Shown here: piece after piece, positions 33,076-42,938 of the stretch
How positions within the stretch are numbered: position 1 is the first letter of the stretch
How the letters are laid out: each line of letters begins with the position of its first letter
Source: Dyadobacter chenwenxiniae
GTDB lineage: Bacteria; Bacteroidota; Bacteroidia; Cytophagales; Spirosomataceae
NCBI RefSeq assembly: GCF_022869785.1
Contig: NZ_CP094997.1
Span: 1,922,001 to 1,986,000 of the forward strand
DNA: 64,000 nt
Direction of reading: 5' to 3'
Notes under the pieces: model-generated
What the model was told of the DNA's origin: nothing
Database searches by the model: none
The model's input: the letters and a program-made list of their open reading frames with translations, nothing else
Position numbers and translations under genes: made by a program

Positions 33076-36000
33076 TTAAAATCCGAGACTAAGACCTACG
33101 ATAATCGATTTGGGCGTTGGATAAACACCTTCATCCACACCGATCTGCCGGTCGGAGCCGCTGTTGAAATTCCGCAGATTCACCTCCGGGTCAAGTCCTG
33201 TATACTTGGTAAATGTGAACAGGTTTTGCGCCTGCACGTACACTTTCAAATGGTCTGTCCCGATTTTGTTAAGGATTGACTTCGGTAATGTGTATCCCAA
33301 CTGAATGTTCTTGAACCGCAGATAAGAACCGTCTTCAACGAAATAAGTGGAAGGCTCGCCGCTTTGCGCGTCATTGGCATCCAAGATCGGAAGCTTGGCA
33401 TTGGGATTATCGGGCCGCCAGGATTCGTACAGCATGCGCTTCGTGCGGTTTCCCTGGAACACCTCAAAATCAGTCCAGTAGCGGACGTGATTGAAGATAT
33501 CATTGCCTTGTACGCCCTGTGCAAAGATGGTCAGGTCGAAGCCTTTATAGGCAACATTGGCATTGATGCCGTAGGTAAAATCGGGGTGCGGGCTGCCGAT
33601 GTATGTCTGGTCGCTGGCGTTGATAATGCCATCATTGTTCACATCACGGTAATCGAACTTGCCGACTCCCTGGGTCCTTTTTCCATTGATATAAATATTG
33701 GAATCATAATAACCCGGAAACTTCGCGTGCGCCGCCACCTGCTCCTCATTTTGCAGGATCCCGTCGATGATATAGCCATAAAAGGATGAGATCGGACGGC
33801 CGGCAATGGAGCGTGTGACGGCGGGTGTACGCAGGGAAAAGCCTGGCAAAAAGTCGTTCGGGTTCTGCGGATCGAGTGCCAGGATTTTATTGCGGTAAGT
33901 TGAGAAGTTAACGCCGATGCTGTAAGTGAGCTGTCCATCCATAACGGCTTCATTGTAATTCAAACCAAGGTCCATGCCCCTGTTTTGTAATGAAGCAATG
34001 TTCTGGGCAGGAATGGATGCGTCTCCCAGGCGGGGATCGTATGCTTTTGTGTAAAGCAAATCCCTGGTCTGGCGATCAAAAACGTCCAGGCTCAGGTCGA
34101 ATTTGCCTTTGAACAAATTGGCATCCAAGCCCACATTGACGGTTGTGGTTGTTTCCCATTTCGCATTAGGGTTACCAAATCTGGCCAGGTCGAAACCCTG
34201 TACGTAGCCGATTGGTGCACCGCCAATCCCGTAACCGCTGCTGTTTGGATTGCTCTGATAAGTGGAATAAGCATTAAAATCCCCGATTTCCTGGTTACCG
34301 GTCTGTCCCCAGCCGGCTCTCAGTTTCAGGTCTGTAATGAAGCTTACATTGGATAAAAAAGCCTCTTTTGACAGCCGCCAGCCTATGCTTGCCGCCGGGA
34401 AAGTGGCATAGCGTGACGCTGCCTGGAACCGCGAAGATGCGTCACGCCGAACTGTTCCCTGTAACAAATACTTGTCCTGAAAAGCATAATCGATCCGGCC
34501 AAAGTAGGAAAATAACGACCAGGAAGAAGATGCATAACCACTGTTGGTAGACGTGGAAGGGTTACCTGCATCAATGTATCTCAGATCTTCCGCGTTGGAA
34601 AAGAAGCCCTGGCGATAAGCATTCACAAAGTTTCCGTAAGAATCAATGGATTCCAGACCGGCAAAAACATTCAAATGGTGATCGCCGAATGTTTTATCGT
34701 AAGTCAGCGAGTTGGTCCAGGTCCAGGCATAGCTGTAACTTCTGTTTTCACTCAAACTGTTCACGTTGGTCCCGTGCGCAAGCTCGATCTCAACAGGGGT
34801 AAAATAGGTTCCTGCCGAGACCGTCGCATCGATCCCGAAGCTGGTTTTTGCAGTCAGGTTTTTGAGAATGTCCACTTCTGCATAGGTGTTACCAAAGATG
34901 CGCAAATCTTTATAACCATTGTTTTTGTTCCTTACCAACTGCCCTACCGGGTTATTGGCATTACCCAAATTACTGCCTAACGTCCCGGCGAAGTTTCCGC
35001 CGATATCATAAACCGGGATGATGGGCTGTGCGCGATATGTATTGGAAACCTGGCTCGTCTCGCTGTTATTTCCATAATTCCCCTGGCGCTGTCCATAAGC
35101 GACCTGCAAATTTTCACCAATGCGGACCCTTTTTTTGATCGTAAATTCTGTATTGGCCCGAATCGAATAACGCTTGTAACCATTATGGATCAAGATTCCC
35201 TGCTGGTTGAAATAATTGGCAGAAAAAGCATAACGGCTCTTTTCCGAACCGCCCGAAACGCCCAGTTGGTAATTTTGAATCGGTGCGGGGTCAAAGACCT
35301 CATTCATCCAGTCGGTTCCTTCTTTGTTCGCCTTCGTAATCGAGAATTTTGTTTTGCCGAAATTCGGATCAGTGTAGCGGTCAAAGCTGTAATTCGCCGG
35401 GTTCACACGCGGTTCGTTGGCCGAAGCGCCGTCCGGGATAATGTAGTCCGGAATAACCGGCTCAGCACCGCGGCCAAACTGTGCGTGTTCCGGATTGCCC
35501 GTGGTGGGATTTACAACATTCGCATTCTTTTTGCTCTGCCAGAGATATTGACCATACTCGGCCGTGTTTAGCAGGTCCATTGTTTTGGCAAGCCTTTGCA
35601 CGCCGTAATAGGCATCAAACGTGAACTTCGGCACGCCGTTCTTTCCCCTCTTGGTTGTAATGATTACGACGCCATTCGCCGCACGCGATCCGTAAATCGA
35701 GGCAGACGAAGCATCCTTTAATATCTGAATGGTTTCAATATCGTTCTGGTTGATGGTGTTCAAACTTCCTTTGGTCGGCACGCCGTCGATTACATACAAG
35801 GGGTCATTGTTACCTAATGTGCCATAACCACGCACCCGAACGGCCACACCGCCACCGGGCGTGTTGTCCGTTCCCACGGTTACGCCTGCAGCGCGTCCCT
35901 GCAACTGCTGCGCCAGGTTAGTGGCCGGGACAGACAGGAGCTTTTCGGCGTCGATGACACTTACGGAACCGGTAATGTCTCTGCGGGATTGCGTGGTATA

Positions 36001-36690
36001 ACCTGTTACAACCACTTCGCTCAACGCCTTGATATCTGCTTCCAGCGTGACGTTTACAGATGAACGGTTAGCCACCTGAATTTCCTGAGATACGTAACCG
36101 ACAAAGCTGAACACCAAAATGGCCTTTTCGTCAGGAACAACCAGCGTGTAAGATCCGTCGCCGCCCGTAATTGCTCCTTGCTGGGTGCCTTTCACCACCA
36201 CACTTACACCCGGAAGCGGCTCTTTGCTGTCGCTCGCCAGCACTTGTCCTTTGATTGTAATGTCAACCGGATTGAGGTAAGGGAGCGGAATGAGCATTCC
36301 CTGCTCTTTCGGCGCATCGGGCGCATCCTCCTGTTTTTTATTTAAAATAATGTATTCACCTGACACTGAAAACCTGATCTGTAAGGGCATCAGCAGTTCC
36401 TTCAAAACCATTTTCAGGGTCTGGTTGGTTGCGGACAATGTTACTTTCTGATTTTTGATCAGGGACGGAACGTAGGAGAACTTTACTTTTGCAGACTTCT
36501 CAATGCTGGCCAAAACACTTTTTAATTCCTGCTGATTCGCTTCAATGCTCACTTCCCGGTTGAGAAGCTCCTGCGCCAATCCATCGTTCGCAAACGACAG
36601 GCCGGTGAAGATCAGCGAAACGAAAAATGGAATGCATGTAACTTTTATCACAGTTACCAGAAATTTTAATGGTTTACTATTTTTTTTCAT
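33076..36690 (-). CDS. SusC/RagA-family TonB-linked receptor with STN signalling domain
   Basis: A 1204-residue outer-membrane protein. A signal peptide (about residues 1-40) is followed by an STN domain (about 45-120, VSIEANQQELKSVLASI), a CarboxypepD_reg-like domain (about 145-225, PGVSVVVKGTQQGAITG), the plug (about 240-345, YVIDGVPTKG, SIYGSRAANGVVIITTKRG) and a long beta-barrel ending in GLSLGF. The STN domain lets ligand-loaded SusC signal to the FecR protein whose gene is just upstream, which frees the ECF sigma. It exports nothing; it imports the substrate captured by SusD through TonB energy. Confidence 0.96.
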   Translation of the reverse strand: MKKNSKPLKFLVTVIKVTCIPFFVSLIFTGLSFANDGLAQELLNREVSIEANQQELKSVLASIEKSAKVKFSYVPSLIKNQKVTLSATNQTLKMVLKELLMPLQIRFSVSGEYIILNKKQEDAPDAPKEQGMLIPLPYLNPVDITIKGQVLASDSKEPLPGVSVVVKGTQQGAITGGDGSYTLVVPDEKAILVFSFVGYVSQEIQVANRSSVNVTLEADIKALSEVVVTGYTTQSRRDITGSVSVIDAEKLLSVPATNLAQQLQGRAAGVTVGTDNTPGGGVAVRVRGYGTLGNNDPLYVIDGVPTKGSLNTINQNDIETIQILKDASSASIYGSRAANGVVIITTKRGKNGVPKFTFDAYYGVQRLAKTMDLLNTAEYGQYLWQSKKNANVVNPTTGNPEHAQFGRGAEPVIPDYIIPDGASANEPRVNPANYSFDRYTDPNFGKTKFSITKANKEGTDWMNEVFDPAPIQNYQLGVSGGSEKSRYAFSANYFNQQGILIHNGYKRYSIRANTEFTIKKRVRIGENLQVAYGQRQGNYGNNSETSQVSNTYRAQPIIPVYDIGGNFAGTLGSNLGNANNPVGQLVRNKNNGYKDLRIFGNTYAEVDILKNLTAKTSFGIDATVSAGTYFTPVEIELAHGTNVNSLSENRSYSYAWTWTNSLTYDKTFGDHHLNVFAGLESIDSYGNFVNAYRQGFFSNAEDLRYIDAGNPSTSTNSGYASSSWSLFSYFGRIDYAFQDKYLLQGTVRRDASSRFQAASRYATFPAASIGWRLSKEAFLSNVSFITDLKLRAGWGQTGNQEIGDFNAYSTYQSNPNSSGYGIGGAPIGYVQGFDLARFGNPNAKWETTTTVNVGLDANLFKGKFDLSLDVFDRQTRDLLYTKAYDPRLGDASIPAQNIASLQNRGMDLGLNYNEAVMDGQLTYSIGVNFSTYRNKILALDPQNPNDFLPGFSLRTPAVTRSIAGRPISSFYGYIIDGILQNEEQVAAHAKFPGYYDSNIYINGKRTQGVGKFDYRDVNNDGIINASDQTYIGSPHPDFTYGINANVAYKGFDLTIFAQGVQGNDIFNHVRYWTDFEVFQGNRTKRMLYESWRPDNPNAKLPILDANDAQSGEPSTYFVEDGSYLRFKNIQLGYTLPKSILNKIGTDHLKVYVQAQNLFTFTKYTGLDPEVNLRNFNSGSDRQIGVDEGVYPTPKSIIVGLSLGF

Positions 36691-36726
36691 ACACTAAAAT
36701 TGGTTTGGGTTAGGAATATCAGGCTC

Positions 36727-37809
36727 TTAATCACAGCCTTCGCTCGAAACGATCACTTGCCCGTCGCTAACGCGATAGCTCGCCCCGATGGTCTGGCTGA
36801 TGATGTCTAACTTCGTGAAAAATGGCTCATTACTTAGCTCAACATGCAGCGAACATTTCTCCATGACCGCGCTGTCGTACACAATGGGAATGCCGTAAAC
36901 CTTTTCGAGTGTGGCAAATACTTTATGAATGGGCTGGTCCATGAACACAAATCCGGACTGGGTTTCGGGCTTGATGAGTTCTAGCGGCATGCTGGAAATG
37001 GATTTGGAAAGCAGGTTGTCCCTGGTCGAAAAAATCGCCTGCTGGTTGGGCGTCAGCAACAGTTCGGTGTTACGGCTGCGCTGATTATCAATATCCTTCA
37101 TGGCTAACACCGAAACCCTGCCACTGCGGACGAGTACTTCAACATTTGTGTCCGTCGTTTTCACTAGAAAGCTGGTTCCTACCACGCGGGTCACAAGTCC
37201 GTGCGCGTATACGAAAAATGGATTCAGCGCATCTTTTTCCACCTCAAAAAAGGCTTCTCCGGACAAATACACCTCTCTTTTTCTGTTGTGTCTGAATGCT
37301 TCCGCATAGCTGATCCGACTTGCTGGCGAAAGGGCCACTACGCTGCCGTCCGGCAGTTTGACTGACATTTTTTGATTGGTGTGATTCACAACCTCTTTCA
37401 TGGGCACCTGCACTTGCGACACATATTGCTTATAATCAGAAGCGGGTTGCTCCTTCTGCATCTTATGCGAAATCCCCCATCCTATGCCCATAATCAGCAG
37501 CGCTGAGGCAGCCACTGAGATCCATGTTGTTGTAAACCTGTATTGAAACGGCTGGGTAACCCGTGGCCCGGTGCTGGCCAGGATCCTGCTGACCTGTATT
37601 TCCAGATCGTCATCAGAAAGTTCGGATTGGTTTCGATTCCAGGTCAGTAACAGCTCACGGGCTTGTTGCATGACCACCTTTTTTTCAGGATATTGTCCTT
37701 CGATTTTTGTCCAGAAATCACTTGCATTCTGGTCATGCTGCGTGACCCAAAGTCTGAAATCTTCATCTAGTAAAAAATCTTCCAGATTGTATTTATCATA
37801 ATTTTTCAT
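36727..37809 (-). CDS. FecR-family anti-sigma factor
   Basis: A 360-residue protein from the ATG at 37809 (MKNYDKYNLEDFLLDEDF). Residues 1-90 are cytoplasmic and bind the sigma factor, a membrane span lies near 93-115 (WISVAASALLIMGIGW), then a periplasmic FecR domain (about 140-260, LPDGSVVALSPASRISY, REVYLSGEAFFEVEKD) and a C-terminal DUF4974 domain (about 285-355, FVFMDQPIHKVFATLEKVYG). It relays the state of the SusC STN domain to the ECF sigma encoded 118 bases upstream. The SusC gene follows after 36 bases. Confidence 0.94.
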   Translation of the reverse strand: MKNYDKYNLEDFLLDEDFRLWVTQHDQNASDFWTKIEGQYPEKKVVMQQARELLLTWNRNQSELSDDDLEIQVSRILASTGPRVTQPFQYRFTTTWISVAASALLIMGIGWGISHKMQKEQPASDYKQYVSQVQVPMKEVVNHTNQKMSVKLPDGSVVALSPASRISYAEAFRHNRKREVYLSGEAFFEVEKDALNPFFVYAHGLVTRVVGTSFLVKTTDTNVEVLVRSGRVSVLAMKDIDNQRSRNTELLLTPNQQAIFSTRDNLLSKSISSMPLELIKPETQSGFVFMDQPIHKVFATLEKVYGIPIVYDSAVMEKCSLHVELSNEPFFTKLDIISQTIGASYRVSDGQVIVSSEGCD

Positions 37810-37927
37810 AGCAAAGCACCATAATTGTGGCACTCACAATGACATAATCAGGATTTCGTAAAATAATCATGGAAAAAGTTGAAATATTTTTAAAATAATA
37901 TCTCAATCTTTCCTATGAGCCTAAAAA

Positions 37928-38503
37928 TCAGATCGATAAAATGAACAAAAGGATGGTGTGCAGCAAAGTCTCCCACTTCTCGCGGAAGAGCTTGAGTGTA
38001 ATGTGCAGTAAATTGGCTACCGCCGGTCGGGTGATCCCCAGCACAGTTGCGATCTGATCGTTTGTGAGGTTTTCGTAAAATTTGAGGTAAATGATCTCCT
38101 GTTGCCGCGGCGTTAATGTGTGCAGCACATAACCAATTTGTTTCTTGGTTTCGTCGGTATGCTCGGATGAAATGATCCTGGATTCAATGTCTTCTTCATT
38201 CAGAAAAAGTGCATCGCCGTTTTCCAACGGGATAAATACATTGCTGCGCTGCTTTTCCTTGAAAATCCGGTTACGCAGGCTTTTCAGCAAGTAGGGCTTG
38301 ATCTGGTCCGTCGCTCCCAGAAATTCGCGGCGGTCCCAAAGTGTGGTGAAGACATCGTGTATGCAATCCGTGAGCGCCTCGTGATTGGCGATCAGCTTTT
38401 TCCCGTAATCAAACAATGCGCGATAATGTTCCCTGATCATGGATTCAAACACAGCCCGGTCGCCATTTTTGAATTTTTGCCAGAGAAGCAAATCATTTTC
38501 CAT
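37928..38503 (-). CDS. ECF sigma-70 factor (FecI-like)
   Basis: A 191-residue sigma factor from the ATG at 38503 (MENDLLLWQKFKNGDRAVF). Region 2 is at about 20-85 (YGKKLIANHEALTDCIHDVFTTLWDRREFL) and region 4 at about 120-175 (TPRQQEIIYLKFYENLTNDQIATVLGITRPAVANLL). A hydrophobic tail (LLHTILLFILSI) closes the protein. It should direct RNA polymerase to the SusC operon when FecR releases it. It heads the run of six minus-strand genes; the gap to FecR is 118 bases and may hold the dependent promoter. Confidence 0.93.
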   Translation of the reverse strand: MENDLLLWQKFKNGDRAVFESMIREHYRALFDYGKKLIANHEALTDCIHDVFTTLWDRREFLGATDQIKPYLLKSLRNRIFKEKQRSNVFIPLENGDALFLNEEDIESRIISSEHTDETKKQIGYVLHTLTPRQQEIIYLKFYENLTNDQIATVLGITRPAVANLLHITLKLFREKWETLLHTILLFILSI

Positions 38504-38815
38504 GGTTAGCAACAATAGTAAGGCAACAACACCCAATTTCTTTATTAAGTATAATTCAACCTTTTATTACTGCAAAAGGCTAAGTGATAGGACTTTTAAC
38601 GGATAACGTTTTGCCAATCCGTTTCAAAAAATGCACGCATAATGCCTGTTAGGAAAAAGCCTATCGGAATGCTCTGGCCATAACCTGTGAAAGGCAGAAT
38701 AATCTGAATGCATATACCATTTAATAAAAAGATAAAATTAGAATTGTCCCTTTACGGCTTGATTTATTAATATTGCTACGTGTTATTTTACTCACAATTC
38801 TCAAACCTGATGCTT
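38504..38815. other. 312-base divergent intergenic region
   Basis: AT-rich sequence between the ECF sigma gene (minus) and the ScyD-like lipoprotein gene (plus). Both promoters must lie here. No exact TTTG-19-TAnnTTTG match was found in either direction; near the sigma gene CAACAATA is one base off a minus-strand -7 element. No repeat, RNA gene or convincing open frame was seen. Confidence 0.5.
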
Positions 38816-39835
38816 ATGAAATCTGCTCGTTTACTTGGCCTCGCCTTTTTTGTTTTCGCCTCTGCCCTAAGCTGTACGGACCACGCTCCGGACCCCGTCG
38901 AATTCCAGTCTGCCGAATTTTCAAAAGGCACCCTGCTAGCTCCGATTGCCATTACTAAAGGCGACAACAACACGCTTTGGGTGACGGAGCAAGGCAGCGC
39001 AACAGACCAGGGCGACACCCACGACGGCGCCGTTTCAATGATCGGCGCGGACGGCACGGTGCATCGCGCCATCACAGGATTTTTATCTAAAAGCAGTGTA
39101 GAAAAAATGCCTAGCGGACTAACGCACCTTTTGTATAAAGACGGGATGCTCTACATTCTTCATGGCGTAGAAGGCAGGCTTTATAAGGCCAATGTTTCGG
39201 CGTGGAAACCTGGCGACGCTCCGTTGAAAGCCATGGATCTGAGTTACGAAGATTTAGGTTCATTTGTAAAAGCACAATTCCCTGATCCGGCCACGGCGGA
39301 ATCTAACCTTTACAATCTGGCCTGGGGGCCAGGCGGTGACCTTTTCATCACGGATGCGGCTGGTAACATGATCATCCGCAGAAAAAGCGATGGTTCAAAA
39401 AGTGTTTTTGCCACTTTCCCTGATTTCGACAATCCTAAAAAACCGGTGGGCGGCCCGACTGTTGATTTCGTTCCAACGGGAATTGCGTGGGATGGCAGCA
39501 AATTCTTTGTTACTTCCCTGACCGGCTTTCCCTTTAACGCAGGACTGGCTGAAATCAAGACGGTGGATCAGATGGGCAGCGTCTCCGACTATAAGAAAGG
39601 ATTTACTACACTTGTTGATGTTGTACTTACAGACAGCAATAAACCTTTGGTATTGCATTTCTCGGATTTTTCCCCCTCGTTCATTTTCGAACAAAATAAA
39701 GGAACCGTCAATAGTGAAGACGGGGGCGTCGTTCTGGCAGGCCTGAATATGCCCACCGACATTGAAAAGGTTTATACCAACACTTATTACGTGGTTTCGC
39801 TGGGGAACAGCAAAGTGTATAAGCTGACATACTGA
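38816..39835 (+). CDS. ScyD/ScyE-family lipoprotein (six-bladed propeller-like)
   Basis: A 339-residue lipoprotein from the ATG at 38816; an ATG two codons upstream is possible. Lipobox Cys20 (FASALSCTDH) directs it to an outer or inner membrane leaflet. The body resembles the ScyD/ScyE family and NHL/SMP-type propellers: APIAITKGDNNTLWVTEQG, MPSGLTHLLYKDGMLYILHG, NLYNLAWGPGGDLFITDAAG and PTGIAWDGSKFFVTSLTG. In cyanobacteria ScyD/E belong to scytonemin clusters, but in Bacteroidota the family occurs without them and its role is unknown. A very strong terminator follows. Confidence 0.8.
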   Translation: MKSARLLGLAFFVFASALSCTDHAPDPVEFQSAEFSKGTLLAPIAITKGDNNTLWVTEQGSATDQGDTHDGAVSMIGADGTVHRAITGFLSKSSVEKMPSGLTHLLYKDGMLYILHGVEGRLYKANVSAWKPGDAPLKAMDLSYEDLGSFVKAQFPDPATAESNLYNLAWGPGGDLFITDAAGNMIIRRKSDGSKSVFATFPDFDNPKKPVGGPTVDFVPTGIAWDGSKFFVTSLTGFPFNAGLAEIKTVDQMGSVSDYKKGFTTLVDVVLTDSNKPLVLHFSDFSPSFIFEQNKGTVNSEDGGVVLAGLNMPTDIEKVYTNTYYVVSLGNSKVYKLTY

Positions 39836-39847
39836 TATCTTGCTGAT

Positions 39848-39897
39848 AGAAAACAAAAAATCGCCTTCCTTTTCCGGAAGGCGATTTTTTGTTTTCT
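39848..39897. terminator. long perfect-stem bidirectional terminator
   Basis: A perfect 22-base stem (39848-39869 with 39876-39897) with a six-base loop. The GC-rich core (TCGCCTTCC) is flanked by A and T tracts, so it can stop transcription from both the ScyD-like gene and the convergent hybrid kinase gene. Confidence 0.95.
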
Positions 39898-39913
39898 ATG
39901 GAGGATCAATTTG

Positions 39914-42900
39914 CTAAACCGGCAGCCAGATATGGAATACAGCGCCATTTCCGAGGCTTGATTCGGCGGCAATGTAGCCCTCGTGCTGCTCCACTATCTT
40001 TTTCACAATGCTAAGCCCGATCCCGGTTCCTGAATATTCATGTTTACCGTGCAACCGCTGGAACAGGCTAAAAATTTTCTCGCTGAATTCTTGCTCAAAC
40101 CCGATGCCATTGTCCGAAAACGTAATTTGATAAAAAGGCTGGTCGGGATTCACGAACGTAGGCGCAACAACGCTACTTCCCTTCACAATTTCTGAGGAAA
40201 TCACTATCTCAGGGCTTTGTGTTGAGAATTTGAGTGAATTGCTGATCAGGTTCGAAAACAGCTGGTTGATCTGAAAGCCGTTCGCTTTGATAACAGGAAG
40301 GTTTACACATTTTATCACTGCTTGTTTTTCTGCAATCAATAGTTCAAAGTCGATCTCAATGTCCTTCACAATCTTATTCATGTCAATGAGCGTATGACCC
40401 TCTCCTATCTTAGCTAACCGGCTGTATGTCAGCAAAGACTGAATGAGATCGCTCATGCGTTGCGCAGACGACGAAATCTTGTCATAGTAAACTTGTGTGG
40501 CTTTTTCGTCCTGTTTATTCTTTTGGATCAGATGGATAAATGTCTGTATTTTCCGCAGCGGCTCCTGCAAATCGTGACTGGCAATGTAATTAAATGATTC
40601 CAGCTCCTTGTTCGCTTTCACCAAATCCTCCGTGCGCTGCTGAACTTTTTGTTCGAGTTTATCTGTAAATGATTTCTGATCCAGGAAAATCTTCTTTCGT
40701 GAATTATTGATCTTGATCTGTGATTTGATCCTGGCCAGCATTTCATTCGCGGAAAATGGTTTTACCAAATAATCATCTGCACCAATTTCATAACCTTCTA
40801 TTTTCGAATCTTCCCCAGCCCGGGCTGTGATCAGGATTACCGGCAGCTGCGAAGTTTCCGGATTGGCCTTCACCCGTTTGAGCAGTTCAATGCCGTCGAC
40901 TTCTGGCATCATAATGTCACTCAAAATCAGCGTAGGCTTATATTTTTGCATTTTTTCAAGCGCGTCGAGACCGTTTGTTGCCGTAATCGTACGGTATTTC
41001 GTAGCGATCAGCGATTGTATATGTTGCCGCATATCAGCATTGTCATCCACAATCAGGACGAGCTCATCCGCTTCTTCGGGCAGAATGCTGCTCAGATCAC
41101 CATCCTTATCTGATGATTTGTCCCTTCCGACTAGTGCCGCCACTTCCTGCAGATATGCATCAGCACCCGGAATTTCGAAGCTGGGATTATCTTCTAAAAT
41201 CTGTGTGACCGGCAAATGCCCCTTTCCCAACGGAATTGAAACCGTAAAACAGCTACCCTCTCCCTCAACGCTTTCCACCTGGATTGTTCCCTGGTGCAGC
41301 CGGACCAGCTCTTTGATCAGTGACAAACCGATCCCGGTGCCTTCATAGGTCCTTCCACCAGTGTTTTGAACCCGGTGAAAGCGCTCAAACATATGTGGCA
41401 GCTCACTTTCCGGAATTCCCACTCCGGTGTCCCGCACTGTCAGCACGGCGTTTCCCTCCTTTGCATAAACATCCACAGATATGGTGCCTTCCAATGTGTA
41501 TTTAAATGCATTGGACAAAAGATTAAAAACGATTTTCTCCCACATTTGCCGATCCAGATACACCGGAGGAATTTGCTCGTCCGTATTGACATGGAATTGC
41601 AGATCAGCCCTTTCTATCACGGACCTGAAATTGGCAGCTAAGTTTTGGGTGTAGGTTGCTAAGTCCGTCAGAACAAAGTTTGCCAAATGCCGCCCGCTCT
41701 CAATGCGACTGAAATCCAGCAGGGAATTAACCAGTTTCAGAAGCCGCAGCGCATTACGGTGCGTCAACTCGATGCTCTGCTTTTCGGCAGTTGTCAAAGC
41801 GGTGCCCGGTTTCTTCAACAACTCTTCAAGCGGCCCCAGGATCAGCATCAGGGGCGTGCGAAATTCATGACTGATATTGGTAAAAAAAAGTGTTTTTGCC
41901 TTATCCAATGCTTCCAAGGCCTCCGCGCGCTTGCGCTCTTCCTCATAGGCAAGCGTGTTGCTTACACCCAGCGCAATCTGGTCCGCGATCATTTGAATGA
42001 AGTTCCGGTAAGCATCATCAAATTTGCGGTAAGGGTTAAGCCCTACCGTGAGCACTGCCAACGGAAACTGCCTGGTAGCGGATTTAATAGGAATGTCCAC
42101 AAAAACCCTGGGCGGAACATCCCAGTCGCCTTTGGGCACTTCTTGCCACCGCCCGTTCACAGGCGATTCTGTCATGTGGTTTTCAGTAATGGCCGTTAAC
42201 CTACCGGCAGCAACTGTTTCGCCATCACGCAGATCCAGCATTCCGTCAACTGGTTTTTCAGCAAAGCCTGAGTATGCAACAATTTCGGCGCTGCTGCCGT
42301 CATTTTTTATTTTGTAAATCAATGAAAAAGGGAAATCCCTCGGGTTGCCCGAAAGTGCTTTCGTCGCTTGTGCGTACACTTCCTGCTCATTTTTTTTCTG
42401 CGCAACCGTATCAAGCTGCTGCATAGTTCTGAGTGCCCTCTCATTGATAATCCTTTCTGTATCAGCAGTATTATAGCAAATGATGCCGGACGGAAGACCG
42501 TCTGCACCCAGCACGGGTGTGTAGGAAAATGTATAGTAAGTCTCTTCTGGAAAACCGCTCCGCTCCATAATCAGCAGCTGGGATTCTACATAAGTGCCCT
42601 CATCTTTGTTCATCGCCCGCGACAGCAGCGGCTCAATGTCCTTCCAGATATCTTTCCAAACAACAGAAGCTGGTTGCCCTAACGCGATCGGATGTTTCCC
42701 CCGAACGATATCAATATAGGCATCATTATAAAGTTTGACCAGCTGGTGGCCCCAGCCAATCCAGATCGGTTGCTTGGAGCTAAGCATGATCCGAACGCAT
42801 GTTTTGAGGCTTTGTGGCCACTGTGCGGGGTTACCCAAACTTGTTTCATCCCAATTATATTGCCGGATGCGCTCACCCATCTCACCTCCTCCGGCGAGGA

Positions 42901-42931
42901 ATTCAAGCTTTTTAATCTCACTGTCAACCAT
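39914..42931 (-). CDS. hybrid histidine kinase with two kinase cores (PAS-GAF-HisKA-HATPase-REC-HisKA-HATPase)
   Basis: A 1005-residue cytoplasmic protein without membrane spans. Order: PAS-like (about 20-140), GAF-like (about 150-330), a first kinase core with His near 356 (FFTNISHEFRTPLMLI), HATPase with FERFHRVQNTGG, a receiver (about 620-745) with Asp near 670 (LILSDIMMPEVDG), then a second kinase core with His near 783 (NYIASHDLQEPLRKIQ), of the phytochrome type, and a second HATPase (FSLFQRLHGKHEYSGTG). Phosphate could pass from the first core to the receiver and be used by the second. A single-domain receiver gene precedes it by seven bases. Confidence 0.93.
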   Translation of the reverse strand: MVDSEIKKLEFLAGGGEMGERIRQYNWDETSLGNPAQWPQSLKTCVRIMLSSKQPIWIGWGHQLVKLYNDAYIDIVRGKHPIALGQPASVVWKDIWKDIEPLLSRAMNKDEGTYVESQLLIMERSGFPEETYYTFSYTPVLGADGLPSGIICYNTADTERIINERALRTMQQLDTVAQKKNEQEVYAQATKALSGNPRDFPFSLIYKIKNDGSSAEIVAYSGFAEKPVDGMLDLRDGETVAAGRLTAITENHMTESPVNGRWQEVPKGDWDVPPRVFVDIPIKSATRQFPLAVLTVGLNPYRKFDDAYRNFIQMIADQIALGVSNTLAYEEERKRAEALEALDKAKTLFFTNISHEFRTPLMLILGPLEELLKKPGTALTTAEKQSIELTHRNALRLLKLVNSLLDFSRIESGRHLANFVLTDLATYTQNLAANFRSVIERADLQFHVNTDEQIPPVYLDRQMWEKIVFNLLSNAFKYTLEGTISVDVYAKEGNAVLTVRDTGVGIPESELPHMFERFHRVQNTGGRTYEGTGIGLSLIKELVRLHQGTIQVESVEGEGSCFTVSIPLGKGHLPVTQILEDNPSFEIPGADAYLQEVAALVGRDKSSDKDGDLSSILPEEADELVLIVDDNADMRQHIQSLIATKYRTITATNGLDALEKMQKYKPTLILSDIMMPEVDGIELLKRVKANPETSQLPVILITARAGEDSKIEGYEIGADDYLVKPFSANEMLARIKSQIKINNSRKKIFLDQKSFTDKLEQKVQQRTEDLVKANKELESFNYIASHDLQEPLRKIQTFIHLIQKNKQDEKATQVYYDKISSSAQRMSDLIQSLLTYSRLAKIGEGHTLIDMNKIVKDIEIDFELLIAEKQAVIKCVNLPVIKANGFQINQLFSNLISNSLKFSTQSPEIVISSEIVKGSSVVAPTFVNPDQPFYQITFSDNGIGFEQEFSEKIFSLFQRLHGKHEYSGTGIGLSIVKKIVEQHEGYIAAESSLGNGAVFHIWLPV

Positions 42932-42938
42932 GCAATGC

